NCBI GenBank assembly: GCA_024803745.1
Contig: JANJXV010000020.1
Location: 23,672,777-23,736,776 of the forward strand
Reading direction: 5' to 3'
Origin: Megascapheus bottae
Taxonomy: Eukaryota > Chordata > Mammalia > Rodentia > Geomyidae
Length of the DNA stretch: 64,000 nt
The notes below the pieces were generated by a model. It ran no database searches. It had not been told where the DNA came from and was given only the letters and a program-made list of their open reading frames with translations. The position numbers and the translations under genes were made by a program. Within the stretch, counting starts at the first letter, position 1, and every line of letters starts with the position of its first letter. This document shows positions 11,041 through 23,700 of this stretch, one piece after another.

Positions 11041-13279
11041 TATTCCTGAATGTCAAACTAGGTTATGGCCATTCATCTTGGTATCTGTGAAAAATAACAT
11101 TCATCCTAGTGTCATTGGCTAAGCCAAAAATATATAAATAAATAAATAAGGAATGTTGAAGCAAAATATTTCTCAGAATGTTTCCATTCATGAGAATACT
11201 TACATCTTGTGTTATCATATCTTTGAGCATCTAAAACTTTAGGCATCTGAAAGCATCAGGTGCCTGATTCATTCAGCAATTTCTCCTATAATCAGAAAAA
11301 AAAGAATTAATGAAGCCTTAAGGACGTGGGGCTAGCTGGAATATTTATTCATATTCTGAATTACAGAATTACACTGAATTCCCAGCTTGCCACGTTACGC
11401 TGCAAAGCTTTGTCAGATGACGTTGCAAAGCATCACTTGACAGGAGCCGTGAGCCAGATGGTCAGACTGCTACAAGGCTGCTGTTCCTCCAGGAGTTGCA
11501 GCTGGAAGCCCGCACAGTTCCTGGGTTTGCTGATTCCCTGTAGTCACTTTAAGCATCTGAGAGGAACCAGGGCACACAAATTGGACAATTTCCAGAGGAA
11601 CAACACTTGATCAATGTCACTGTTTTGTAAATTTGTTACACATTATTATGCCTTTTCCTAATTTGGTCTTCTCCTTCAGGAGACAAAGGTGTCTCTGAGT
11701 TCTCCCATCTCCTGACATTGGGTTCTTCTCTTGAAACTAAGTATTTTTAAGATACAAAGACATATTCAATAGCAAGGGAATTAGAGCAAGTTACAGAAAA
11801 ACAATAAGGCCTTCCCTCCCATATGGTGATTTCTTATATGAATATGTATTGACTCACTCAGTAAAATCCTCATGCTTCCTTTGTTCAAAAAATGCATTGC
11901 TTTGGAAACAAATTGTTACTGTACTTCTTGTTGCAGCTAATGAGTCTTTCTCCAATCTTTAACTTTTTGGGCCATGTTTGTCTTGGCTTTGTACTCACCT
12001 ATAAATGAAAGCACAGGTTCTCTTATACTCAGGACTCAGTGGAGTAAACTTCAAAGATGGCTCCTTAAATTCAAATTAGCTGCCAGATATCCCCATGAAT
12101 TTTTTTTTAAAGCGTGGACCTTTGGATACACAGAATGGTCACAGAAGCATTACCTCTTCATCCTAGCCTCAAGCCAGTGTGATTTCTAGCCTCAAAAGTG
12201 ATTTCTCTATCTCAAAGTCTTTCCCTGAGCTACTTGTATGTTGATTTCAAGATTCACACCCCATAAGACAATGACTATTGTGCCAATCCACAATTCTAAG
12301 TCCAGCTCCAGCGTTCCTTTGGCATATTATGTGCCCACAAGGATGGATGCAATGTTGCTTGGCAGGCCTGGGCCCATCTCATTGGATATGGGACACTTGA
12401 AATTACCACTTCTAGAATGTCCTGGTTGAATCATGGACTCTTTCTGAGAGACTGCTATCTGGATTCCCCATTTTCTAAATCCATGACCTCTTTGCCTCTC
12501 CTAGCTCCTTCTCTGATGTGCATTCCTCAAGTGCCTCTGGCCTTTGAAAACAGAGTCTCATTCTGTGTTCTTTTTGTATGGTTCTTTCATCAGCACCTCA
12601 GACTACAGGTGTCAGAAAGGTTTTCTGTTTATAGGTTTTCTTGCTCAATACTATGCAACTTGATGTTTATACCTGTGACTCACTGAATCCATTATTATAA
12701 AGAATTGCAATAATCAAGTTAATTGTTTTTAAGAAGGTAGGACCTTTTTAATCCCATGTTTGGCCTTCTTGTGGTTTTCAGGTTTTTTGAATTACTAGCT
12801 TGTTCTGCTTTCTAAAACTCCTCTTCTTGACCTTCACCTTTCCTCTTTCTTTGCCTTTTCTTTCTCAAGCTTCCTCTTAGGTTTCTCTTTCTACTTAACT
12901 ACCTAAACTATTATGTTCCTCACAGTGCTGTTACTTAGCCTGGTTTTCTCTTTACTTGATAAACTCCAGTAATCTAGTTGATGGGCAGGGAATTGCCCCA
13001 AACCAATAACTTCTAAATCTCAAACATAGCCCAACTATCAACTATGACTCCAGATGCAAAATCAAAAATTGGAGACTTCCAATATTCTCTAAAGCTGGGG
13101 AAATCAATACTTAGCCACTAGCTACACATGACTATTGAGCACTTAAAATATAGCAAGTCTGAACTGAAATGTGCCACAAATATAAGATGGCAGAGTTCAA
13201 GGACTTAGCCATATAAGTCATTCTGCTTACTTGTTAAGATATGAAGACTGATCATTTTGGTTTTAGAAAACCAAAGCCT
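11041..13279. other. Noncoding stretch upstream of DYTN exon 2
   Basis: Mostly unique sequence with a slightly GC-richer patch at 11380-11560. No spliceable DYTN first exon could be identified with confidence. Confidence 0.4.
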
Positions 13280-13513
13280 CACAGGGCGCGGTGGCTCACA
13301 CTTGTAATCCTAGCTACTCAAGGGTCTAAGATCTAAGGATAGCAGTTCAAAGCCAGCCTAAGCACTGAAAAGTCCATGAGTCTTATCTCCAATTAATCAC
13401 CAGAAAACCGGAAGTGGCGCTGTGGCTCATAGTAGAGCAGTAACCTTGAGCTGAAGAGCTCAGGGACATCGCTCAGGCCCAGAGTTCAAGTCCCACGATG
13501 GAGAAAAAAAAAG
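13280..13513 (+). repeat. B1/ID composite SINE
   Basis: 'gggcgcggtggctcacactt', 'ccaattaatcaccagaaaac', 'ggaagtggcgctgtggctc' and an A-tail. A well-preserved copy. Confidence 0.88.
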
Positions 13514-13707
13514 AAAATGAAAACAAAAGTCTCTGTTGTGAGAAATCATTCTCTCAAACTAATTGGTCATTACATTTAAGGCATTTATAAAATAAATTTA
13601 AGTTATGGATGCTAGAGGAAGTAATAGAAAGAGTTTTGTAAGTATAATAACTACATTTTCTTATTTAAGCCATAAAAGTATCACAAAAAGATGCATTATA
13701 ATCCATA

Positions 13708-13732
13708 TATATGTATATATATATATATATTT
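13708..13732. repeat. AT microsatellite
   Basis: (TA)n-type run within 'atatatatgtatatatatat'. Confidence 0.8.
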
Positions 13733-14107
13733 GACGGAAAAAAACTGACGATAATAAGGAAACTAATCTCCCCACAAGAAGAAAGGAAGCAATTGAACTA
13801 GTCAAAGATGTCTCCAGATCTCTTTTCTCTACTTTCTTTCCCTCTCCTCTCCACCAAAATATGCCTGGGAAGTGCTCAGAAATGCTAGCCTTGTGCCTGT
13901 GATGTTGGTGGTGTTAACTCAAAATAAAATATACTAAGAGTTTGTCTTAATTATAAGAGCAATCTGTCCTATTTGTTGATGAATTTGAGTAACAGTGACA
14001 GGTAGAAAGCAAATAAATGAAAACACTAATAATTTAAGCACTGAGATAAGCCTACTGCTAATAACTTGGTGGACAGTGATACAAGAAGCTAAATTCCACC
14101 AGAAGGA

Positions 14108-14237
14108 GGTTTGTTATTATTGTTAATGTGGACGAGACAGGGTATGAAATAGCTCAGGCTGGCCTTGAACTTCCAATCTTCCTTCCTCGCTCTTCAAAGT
14201 GTAAGGGTTATAGGCATACACTGCTACACCCAACAAA
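14108..14237 (-). repeat. B1 SINE, reversed
   Basis: 'gacgagacagggtatgaaat', 'tcaggctggccttgaacttc' and 'ggcatacactgctacaccca' are the complement of a rodent B1. Confidence 0.75.
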
Positions 14238-14717
14238 GACAAGGATTTTTATCATCTTAGTTAATTGCTTACTAAATGTCAAAGATTTAGAATCATATTA
14301 GAAATAGTAAGAGCTCAATAAATATTTGCCAAATTCATGAGTGAGTGGATAGCTTTGGCATATTTTTCAGGTATGCATAAAGTACGTATATATGTAAGAG
14401 TATGTATTCTCTATCTTGTCCTGTTTTATCACAATGTTAGTACATTCTCGTGTAGAAAGTGGGGCGGTAAGTGCAGGAACACTCTCCACTTTTTGCTGAA
14501 CTCCTGTATTTGGTGGATTTGGAGGGTAATCTCTACGGTCATTATTATTTTTTTCCAAATGAAAAAGAATGCTCTCTATCTTGCCTTTCCCATCTGCAAA
14601 ATAAAGAAGGGCTATGTGAGCACTAAGATTCCTTTCCAGGATATGGGATTTACAGTGGGTAGTGCTTCACGGATGATGTGTCATGTTTTGTTGTTGTTGT
14701 TTTGTTTTGTTTTGCAG

Positions 14718-14792
14718 GTGCTCTTAACAGTATTGAAAATTCTGTTTATAGAACAGCCTTCAAACTAAGATCAGTGCAAACTCTGTGCCAAT
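14718..14792 (+). CDS. DYTN: DYTN coding exon 2
   Basis: The acceptor is a T/G-rich tract ending 'ttttgcag' and the donor is 'gtaagt' at 14793. The exon opens with two bases of a split codon, then reads ALNSIENSVYRTAFKLRS and ends TLCQ plus one base. This matches the N-terminal part of dystrotelin, just before the EF-hand-like core. The incoming phase requires an upstream coding exon that ends one base into a codon. That exon should supply the initiator Met and a few residues, and was not found. Confidence 0.87.
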
Positions 14793-17700
14793 GTAAGTAC
14801 AAACACTCTGGAAATGCATGAAATAATCATACCTGAGGATGTGTAATGTAAACATCATAGAAAAAGACAGAACTTGCCCCATGCAAGTATCCACTGGGCT
14901 CTGAAAGGCCTATTGGAAATAGACAAGATAACAGAGAGGGGACAGAACAAACACTTTAAGCCTTCAGCCCACAGTATAATGGAAAATACAAAATGTGAGT
15001 AATAACTTTGACAATCTTGTATTTTCTTTATGTGGCATCTAAACACATTTTTAAACTTCCCTTTAAGGTTATCAATATAACCTTCTGTCATATAAAATTT
15101 AAACTTTTGATTTGCACCTCTTGTCTGTAAGTGAACCTGTAGGTCTAATGTAGGTTCTAATGTAGGTTCTAATGACTAATCCATGGGCCAAACTCTTGAA
15201 AGTGTCTGGAGACTTCCCTGTGAACTGCTGTTTTGGATCTAATTTCTATCTGATTGAGTGCAGTGAGGTTTCTTTCCCCTCCTATTGATAGGCAAAAATA
15301 AAGTGATATCACAAATGCCAAATAAAAATTCAACATTCCAAAAAGTCTGTCTTGCAAAAGAAAAGTCTGTCTTGCAAAAAATTGTCCAAAATGAAGTGAG
15401 TTGGATTTATTCTTGAAAACTAAGACACTCAGCCTTTCCAAAGTCACTAATGGCTCCTATGTTTTCTTTATGTACTTCATGTAAAATGCTTCTGACATTT
15501 ATATCAGACTTAAAATAGGTTATTTGTATGACACTTCCACTAAAGGCTAGTCATCTTTTTTTGCATTTTTCTTCTACTCAATAAATTTTATAGACTAACA
15601 GTCTTTATACAGTGCTTCAGAAAGTGTACGGTGTGAGGTAGGGCCCAATAGGAATAGAAAATGGGAAGAAGGGATGTAGTCAGAAAGGGGGGGTGGTGGA
15701 GGGATTGGGCAAAGACAATGTCTTCAAGAAGAACAACTCCATCTTCCATAGTATACCATAGTACCAGGCTCTTCTGAAGAGGGGACTTGGGCTTTGCAAG
15801 ATGTTTTATTTTGTTTTTTTAATCACTACTCTAGACAAAACTCACAACCTTGTGTTTATTATTTCAAGGATAAGTAAAAATCTCCTTGTGCTTATTAAAA
15901 ATGTCTCCTCCATTATGCCCCTTTCCTAGAGAGTCTTCCATGAAGGAACATTAGCAGTAAAAGTTCACCAAAGTCCCCATAATTAATGTGTAGAAATGTA
16001 CAACAGCACAAATGGAGAATGCACATTTTTAAGCTTTCTGTTATTTCTGGCATCAAAAATGAAAGTGGAGAATGTTACTCAAGGAGAATGTTAAAAGTAC
16101 ATAGAATTCAGTGGTTTAACATTCTACCTAGGAAAGATATCCAAGCAAATATTTGAGGGGAAATAGAGAAAGTTATGAATCTCCAGGGATTTGAGAGAGA
16201 GAGGGGGGTGGGAGAGGCGAGAAATATAGAGAAAGCAAGAGACAGAGACAAAGAGAGGAAAAGAAAGAAAAAAGAAAAGAAAAGAAAAAGCATCCCCTAA
16301 GTGCCAAGTAGCAGGATCTGGAGACTAGAGCTGGCAGTAGGATGAATGGGCTGTGCCTTTATCTGATTTGCAGTAGTACAGAATTCTCAGCAAAAGACAG
16401 AAACCTCCCTGTGTTCAGAGTGCCAGGCCCCTATGATAGGGTTCGTGATGGAATAACGACCCAAGAGTTAACATCCTCTACCACCTTTGCCCAGATTTTT
16501 AAGTCACACTCCTGAAAACTCTTGCTCCATTCTTTAAATTCACCTCTTAAAAGCAATATAAGAAAACAAATTTTTATTTCACTTGCTAGATTCTTTATCT
16601 GTGAGGATGATTTATGATGTGCAGAGAGGTGCTGGGTTTTATCATTTCACAGGCCACAGGACCCACAACATTCCTGCCTCTCAGATGACATAGAGGGTGA
16701 TTGTTAATTCTGTCTGCCATCCCTGTTCATAGGGAACCGTACATAGGGTGTAGCTCGTGTCATTCTTCTTCCTGTTTATTGCTTTGTAAAAAAATTAGGG
16801 AGAACATGGTGGAAATACATATATAAAAGGATAAATGCATTGCTTTCTTTTAAAAATTAACTCTATTAAGTGCTGTCTCTAGATAATGAAATTAATGGAA
16901 CCAAGATTAAAAAATAATATTGTTGGGCCGGGAGTTTGGCCTAGTGGTAGAGTGCTTACCTAGTATGCATTAAGACCCAGGTTCAGTTCCTCACTACCTC
17001 ATACATAGAAAAGCTGGAAGTGATGCTGTGGCTCAAGGGGTAGAGTGCTAGCCTTGAGGAAAGCCCAAGGACAGTGATCAGGCCCTGAGATCAAGTCCAG
17101 AACTGACAAAAGAATACTAATAATAATATTGCTGAGCCAAGGGTAAGGGCCCCAAGTGTCTGATAACCCAGCAACTGCTTTTAAAAAGAGCCCTGGACTT
17201 TCCTAACTATGGCTACAGCATCCGAAACCATGAGTTTTCCTTCCGAAGCCAAACAGCAGACAAGAAGCTATGTTTGAACATGGAAAAGCAATTGGTTCAG
17301 TCCAGTTAATGTGGCATACAAATATGGATTTTTTTCTCAACTGATCATCATGATACTTTAGCTGCCTTAGAATGCTTATTTCTCTAGCTTCTCACTTCAC
17401 CTTCTTTTCACTTCATTCTATAAAAGAGCACACTGAAAATTATTACAGTGGCAATAATATTTCAATGCTTTGTTAACAGATGCACTTTTCCCAAATCAAA
17501 TTGGCTGTCAGAATAGCAATACTCGGATTACATGCAAAATATATGTATCTAAATAGTGGCCATATTTCATTCCCTTTGAGAAAAATAGCTGCCATAAGAA
17601 GACAGCTTTGCTTAAACACTGGGAGACACCTGCTTTATTTGAAGCCATTTATTATCACCAGAAAATAAGGACCAAGCCTTCATTTGCTTTCTGCAGTGGA

Positions 17701-20700
17701 CTTGATGGACAGCTCCCAGATTCAGCAGGTCCTACTTCGTCCAAGGTTTCCAGAATCCAGGGAGTGCTCTCTTTCTGTACATCAACTTTTTCAGGAGCTT
17801 CAAGAATTGTTTCAGAAAGTCAAGGTTGGAAAACCAGGCCAGGTGCATCCCAGAGCTCCAGAACTCACTTTGAGCCTTCTCATGGCGATGTATGACAGGT
17901 GAGGATGTGGGTACTTCACTCTGGCCTCCAGGAACAGGGTTGACTTGCCAGTGGTTAATGACATACAGCATAGCTGCTAGCTTCTGTTTGCCTGCAGTAT
18001 TTGATAATGTATATAATGTATAAGAAATTTTAAACATACTCATTACTCATTCAGGTAGAGAACAAAAGAGGTAAATGTGTATCAGTAATACAAACGACCC
18101 ATGAATTCCATGTTACTATTTATCTTATGCAAATTCATATCTCATCTGGAAATTATCTGCTCCTTTCAGATAGGGTCAACTCCTACACCCCCAGGCCCTG
18201 ACTGAACTTACCACAGAGAGGCATCTGAAAACTATTTATTGAATGAATGAATGAATGAATGAAATATAAAGGAATAAATAAATAATGAAACATTTTGGAT
18301 CTAATCCTTTCTCCTGTCAAATCCAGATACAGAAAAAGAAGCCATGAACAGTTAGACATTATAGGGCACTGTGAGCAAGTTCCATGAATAGGTATGGTTT
18401 TGATCAACATCTTTTAATAACCTTGCCTTTCCTATTCTTATCCCTGGGATTTGTTATCACGCAGCACAGGATCGGGCTTTCTGAAGCTTCTGCCGGTGGC
18501 TGCTGCGCTCATTGTGCTCTCCGGGGATAGCCCTCTTACAAAATACAGAGGTAACCTGAGGAGGTCTGTGTGCTCCAGCAGTGGCCTCAGCCCCAATCAG
18601 CAAAGCATTATCCTCTCCACCCACCTTTCTGCCTCTCTTACAGTCACTCTGGGTTTGGGCATGTGCTCCCTGTGTGACTGGTTTGTTTTTATTTTAATTT
18701 AATTGTTTAAGGTTATGAAGATTTCCAGTTGTTTGATTTGGGGAATCTGTGCTTTTGAATTACATGTTAACTTGGTTGTCTTGCCTACTTATGATTTTAG
18801 GGACTACCCACAAAGTACTAGTTATTGTTCTTTAAAGGCTGGAATGATCCTCATATTATCATTTACCAGCCGTCACAACAGAAGTCTTATATTACCCAGA
18901 TGCTGAAATGCAAATAGCTTCTCCTTAGTTATCCAATGACATGAATTGGGAGACCTTCAAAAAAAGACAAGCAACAAATTGAGAACATATATCTTCCATT
19001 TCCTTCATAATCACAAACAACCAAAAGCACATAGGTATCAAAGACATTAGTAGCTTAACTTAAAGCTTTCTTTCCCCCTTATGTGTCTAGCTCTTTTTCA
19101 ACTGTATGCACACAATAACAAGAAAGGCTATGATTCTGGGCCACGCATGACTCGAAGGATTTTGAGAAACCTACTAATGGATATACAGCAGGTAAAATCC
19201 TGAGAGCAATTCTAATTCTTGTTAGCTATATTAGCCACCGTACTACTGAAGTGTCTTTTACAGTATCAACTCGACTTTGTCCCCTTCATTCCAGTTGCTC
19301 AGTACAGGCTCTCATTAACTTTAGCCTGATTTTTTAACTTTATTTTTATTTTTTATTGTTATTATAAAAGTGATTGCACAGGTATTAGTTAAATAAGTGA
19401 GGTAGTGAATACATTTCTTTTTGAATGGTGTTAGCTCTTCCCTCATCTCTTCCAGGTTTTCTCCTCTCTCCCCCACAAGTTGTATAGTTCATTTTCACCT
19501 AGTGTCTAGTGAGTTTCACTGCTGAATTCATTCACCCGTTGTCCCTTCATTTCTGTGCTCCCCCTTATCCTTACAAAAACTGACAAACCTGAAAACAAGA
19601 CAAAAGGTACAGAAATCAAAAACAGTGACGAAAGGAGAAAAACAAAACAAAAAGCAAAGTAATATAAAACCTCTTGTTTCCATTTCTTGGAATTCATTTC
19701 GATAAAATATAATTTTATATGATCATATACACATACAGCTATTGAGCCCTTATGATCTCCTGAGAACTTCTTCCTTTGGTCTCACCATGTCAATGTTAAT
19801 TTATCATGTCCAAATGTTTACTTGTAGGCACATTCTAGTTACAATAAATGAGGAGAACCACACAATCTTCTGTCTCATTGGGTCTGACTTACTTCACTCA
19901 ATATGATTTTTCCAAGTCTTTCTATTTCCTTATAAATGATGCAATATTATTCTTTTTGATGGAAGCATGGGATCCCATTATGTGTATATGCCACATTTTC
20001 TTTAATCCACTCATCCACTGAGGGGCTTCAGGGTTGATTCCCTATCTTGTCTACAGTAAAAAAATGTTGCAATGAACATGGTTGTCCTGGTAGCTTTAGT
20101 GTGGCCAATTTGCAGTTGGATAAATACCCAGGAGTGGAATTGCTGGGTAATAGGGAAACTCTATGTTTAGTTGTTTGAGGAACCACCATACTGCTCTCCA
20201 AAGTAGTTGAATAAGTTTACATTCCCACCAACAGTGTAGTAATGCTCCCTTTTGGCCACATCCCCACCAGCATCTGTTATTGTTAGCTTTCTTGATAATG
20301 GCCATTCTAAGTGGGGTGAGGGGATTATCAATGTTTTGTTTTGTTTTTGCCAGTCCTGGGGCTTGATCTCAGGGCCTGAGCACTGTCCTTGGGCTTTCCT
20401 CATGGCCAGCACTCTACCAGTTGAGCCACAGCACAACTTCTGGCTTTTCTATGTATATGGTACCAAGGAATCAAACCCTGGTCTTCATGCATGCTAGGCA
20501 AGCACTCTACCACTAGGCCAAACTCCAGGCCTCAATGTTGTTTTAATTTACATTCCTTTTATTCGCCTGATCTTTACAATCACATCCCAACTGATTTCTG
20601 TAATTTATGATGGTCAACTCTGTCTCTCCTGTGCACTGAGCCACAGACTTTCCAAAATGTGTCACCTTATGTTAATCAGCTTTCTGTTATTGTAACTTAT

Positions 20701-23700
20701 CTCTTAGAATATCCTTCAACAGTGAACCTGTGTACAAATTCTAAGTTCAATCCACAGGTACCAACCTGGAGTCAGAAGTTATGGGTGTCTCTTGGTACTA
20801 GATTTTACTATACGGAGCCTGGGGTCTAATGCAAACTATTACATTTACTTTCTCTTTCTCCCGAGCAAATGATACCTTGCTTAGCAGCTCTCTGCCTTAA
20901 GTTATGGAAGGAATGACATGAGCAATATGAAACTGTTTATCCTGGCTTCTTCAGTAGGTCTTTTTTTTTTTTTGCCAGTCCTGGACTTAAGCTCAGGGCC
21001 TGAGCACTGTCCTTAGATTTTTCTCAAGGCTAGAACTCTACCACTTGAGCCTCAGCATCACTTCTGGCTTTTTCTAAGTATGTGGTACCGAAGAATCGAA
21101 CCTGGGTCTTCGTGCATGCTAGGCAAGCACTCTACCACTAGGCCAAACTCCCGGCCCCAGTAGGTCTTTTCTTATTATGTTATAGCCCAATACTTTGATC
21201 ACTTGGTTTCTTTATCACATCTTTGAGAAGGGAGTTATTCAGATTGATGTTTTTGCTGGGGTGAAAAATTACTGGAAAGTCCGTTGCTGCCATCTTGCTC
21301 TACTCTTTCCTCCAAGATGTTCATATTTCTTAAATAAAGTGATGACTTAAACATTTTTATAAGGCTAATAGGTGAAGCGTAGATACTAGCGAATATTCTG
21401 GTGGTTGCAACATCGCATAGAATTGATTCTCAGGCATGGCTCAGAGAGCCACATTGCACATGATCTCAACCTCATATCTCAAAACCCAAGTAGTAGATTG
21501 AGATCTACTGAAGAAGCCAGGAAGAACAATTTCATATTCCTCATGGTATCCCTTCCATAACTTAAGTGGAAATCCAGAGAGCATAGCAAAATTTATTCCT
21601 CCATCTATACAATCAGGCAAGGAACAATAGCATATTAAGTGGAGGAGGTGATGAAAAGAGCTAGGCTACATACAGGACACTTTCCTTTCCTTTACAATCT
21701 TGTGGTTCCCTCCTGACTACTGCTACTGTTTTCAGGCTAACTCAGTCCAATAGGTCTTTAAAAAAATCTGCCCTTGTTCCAAACTAAGGTCAATGAGCTG
21801 CTGAAATGGCAGCTCCTGTAGCAATCTCCAAACACGTACCCTCCATGCCCATTTATTAGCATGATTCTGAGTAAGCTATTGGGATAGTTGAGGAGATTTG
21901 CATAGCAAATTATCATCCTCTTGACTGCCATTATGGACTCAAAGATGGATTCCCACAGAAAATTCCAGCCCCTACTGTGTGATTCAACTCCTCCCTTAAG
22001 AATCCTAATTATCATTTCAAGTGCCATTCTGCCTGAGCCAGCATGTCATCCAGCCATGTTTAGTGCTTCCATGGAACACCTGCAAGAAATTAGTCAAATG
22101 GGCAATTAATCCACAAAAATCTTAATGCATTTGTTGAAGGCAAAAATGGAAGTTAAAACACTCTACAATAAATTGACGCGGTGAACTGCAAACCTTGGAG
22201 TTCATAAAAATATAATTGAAAAAAATCAAAATAAAATAAGGCAGTTTACAGAAATGTTTTCACTAGAATCATAAAGGTAGTGAGTTGGGCCTATGTTATC
22301 TACCTCCCTTATCTTACAAATAAAATTAAATTCCTATCCGAAGTATAGTGTGATACAGCAGTTTCTCAGAATTCAGGAGCCAAAAGATGAATGATTTTAT
22401 ATATATATATATATGCACATATATGCATATATACATACACACATATGTATGTGTCAAATAACACAGGGAGTAGTTACTTATATTCTGCTGGTGACAGGGT
22501 TGTTATCAATTTAAAGTACAAGCCATCCTGTCACTCTTACACAAATGTTTGTTGACTTCAGCCTGGCTAATTATCAGCAATGAGGTTCTAAGTGCCACTT
22601 TCCTGATTAGAAGAATGTTTATTCTCAGCAGGGAGTTCTTTGAGATGACTTTTGAGCTTGCAGGCAATGCCTGCTAACAGCCTGAACTGCAGAAGACATG
22701 AGATGTGAAGCTGGCACTCAGACTAAATGGAGGTGACAGATACACATTTCAGTGCATAGAAGTAATATTAGAGCCATGCTCGTGTCATTTTGAAAGTCAA
22801 AAGAATTGCTTAGTCCTTTAATTAAACTCTTTATGGTGACTGAACAGGAGATAGGAATCACCAAATTTGGGGGTTAAAAAGCTTTGCAGAAAAACCTCCA
22901 CAAAGACTAAAGTTTTCTGCAGTGAGCTGGGCAGTTAATTGTGCAGTTAACTTGATTTTTTACTTTGAGAAGTGCCAAATTTCTATCATCCTTTTAGTCA
23001 TTCATTTTTTAAAAAAATATTTGACAAATAAAAGTTATGCATATTCAAGATGTAAGCTAGGTGTGGTGATAAATACTTGTAGATGCCAGTCTCAATAATA
23101 TGGCAAGACCTTGTCTCAGCAAAAAAAGAAAAAAAGAAACAGAGGAAGAGGAGGGAGAAGGACAAAAGAGGAAAAAAGAAGTAAGGGAGGAAGTTAGGAA
23201 GGAAGGAAGGGAGAGATGAAAAAGAAAGAGGAAAGATGGAAAGAAAAGCAAGGAAGGAAGGGAAAAAAGGGTGGAGAAAGAAAGGGAGAGAGAAAATAAA
23301 AGGCAGAAAGAGAAGGAAGGAAGGAAGGAAGGAAGGAAGGAAGGAAGGAAGGAAGGAAGGAAGGAAGGAAGGAAGGGTTGAAAAAGGTGATTGATTCGAC
23401 ATAGGTATATATTCGTGTAATGATTCCATGGCAAGTTGCCACATCCCTGTTTACTCTCTGCATATATGGGGGAGGGTGACACTTGAACTCTGCTTCCATC
23501 TTAAATTTCAAGTAAATAATACAGTATTAGCTATGTTCACCATACTGTGCATTAGATCCCCAGAGCTTATTTGTCTTAGAACTGAAGATTTATACTCTTT
23601 GATCAACATATCCTCACATTCCCAGCCTACTCACCCAAATCTTGGAAACTATTCTACTGTATTTCTAAATGTTCAGGTAGGGAAGATCACACAGTATTTC

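Noticed and set aside
11326..11610. 94-residue + strand ORF in a slightly GC-richer patch
   Set aside because: No recognisable domain, no splice pattern linking it to DYTN, and no strong start context. Kept only as unassigned sequence.
13607..13622. ATG GAT ... then gtaata as DYTN exon 1
   Set aside because: The phase fits but the donor is weak, the encoded residues do not resemble the family start, and such short matches are expected by chance.
13979..14001. ATG followed by a donor-like site ('gacag' then gtagaa) as DYTN exon 1
   Set aside because: It ends in phase 2, while exon 2 from 14718 needs phase 1. It would fit only with an alternative acceptor at 14729-14730 that removes the conserved L-N-S residues. 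Too weak to call.
22998..23511. Three overlapping Ser/Pro/Leu-rich minus-strand ORFs
   Set aside because: They translate a GGAA/GA purine tract and are low-complexity artefacts.
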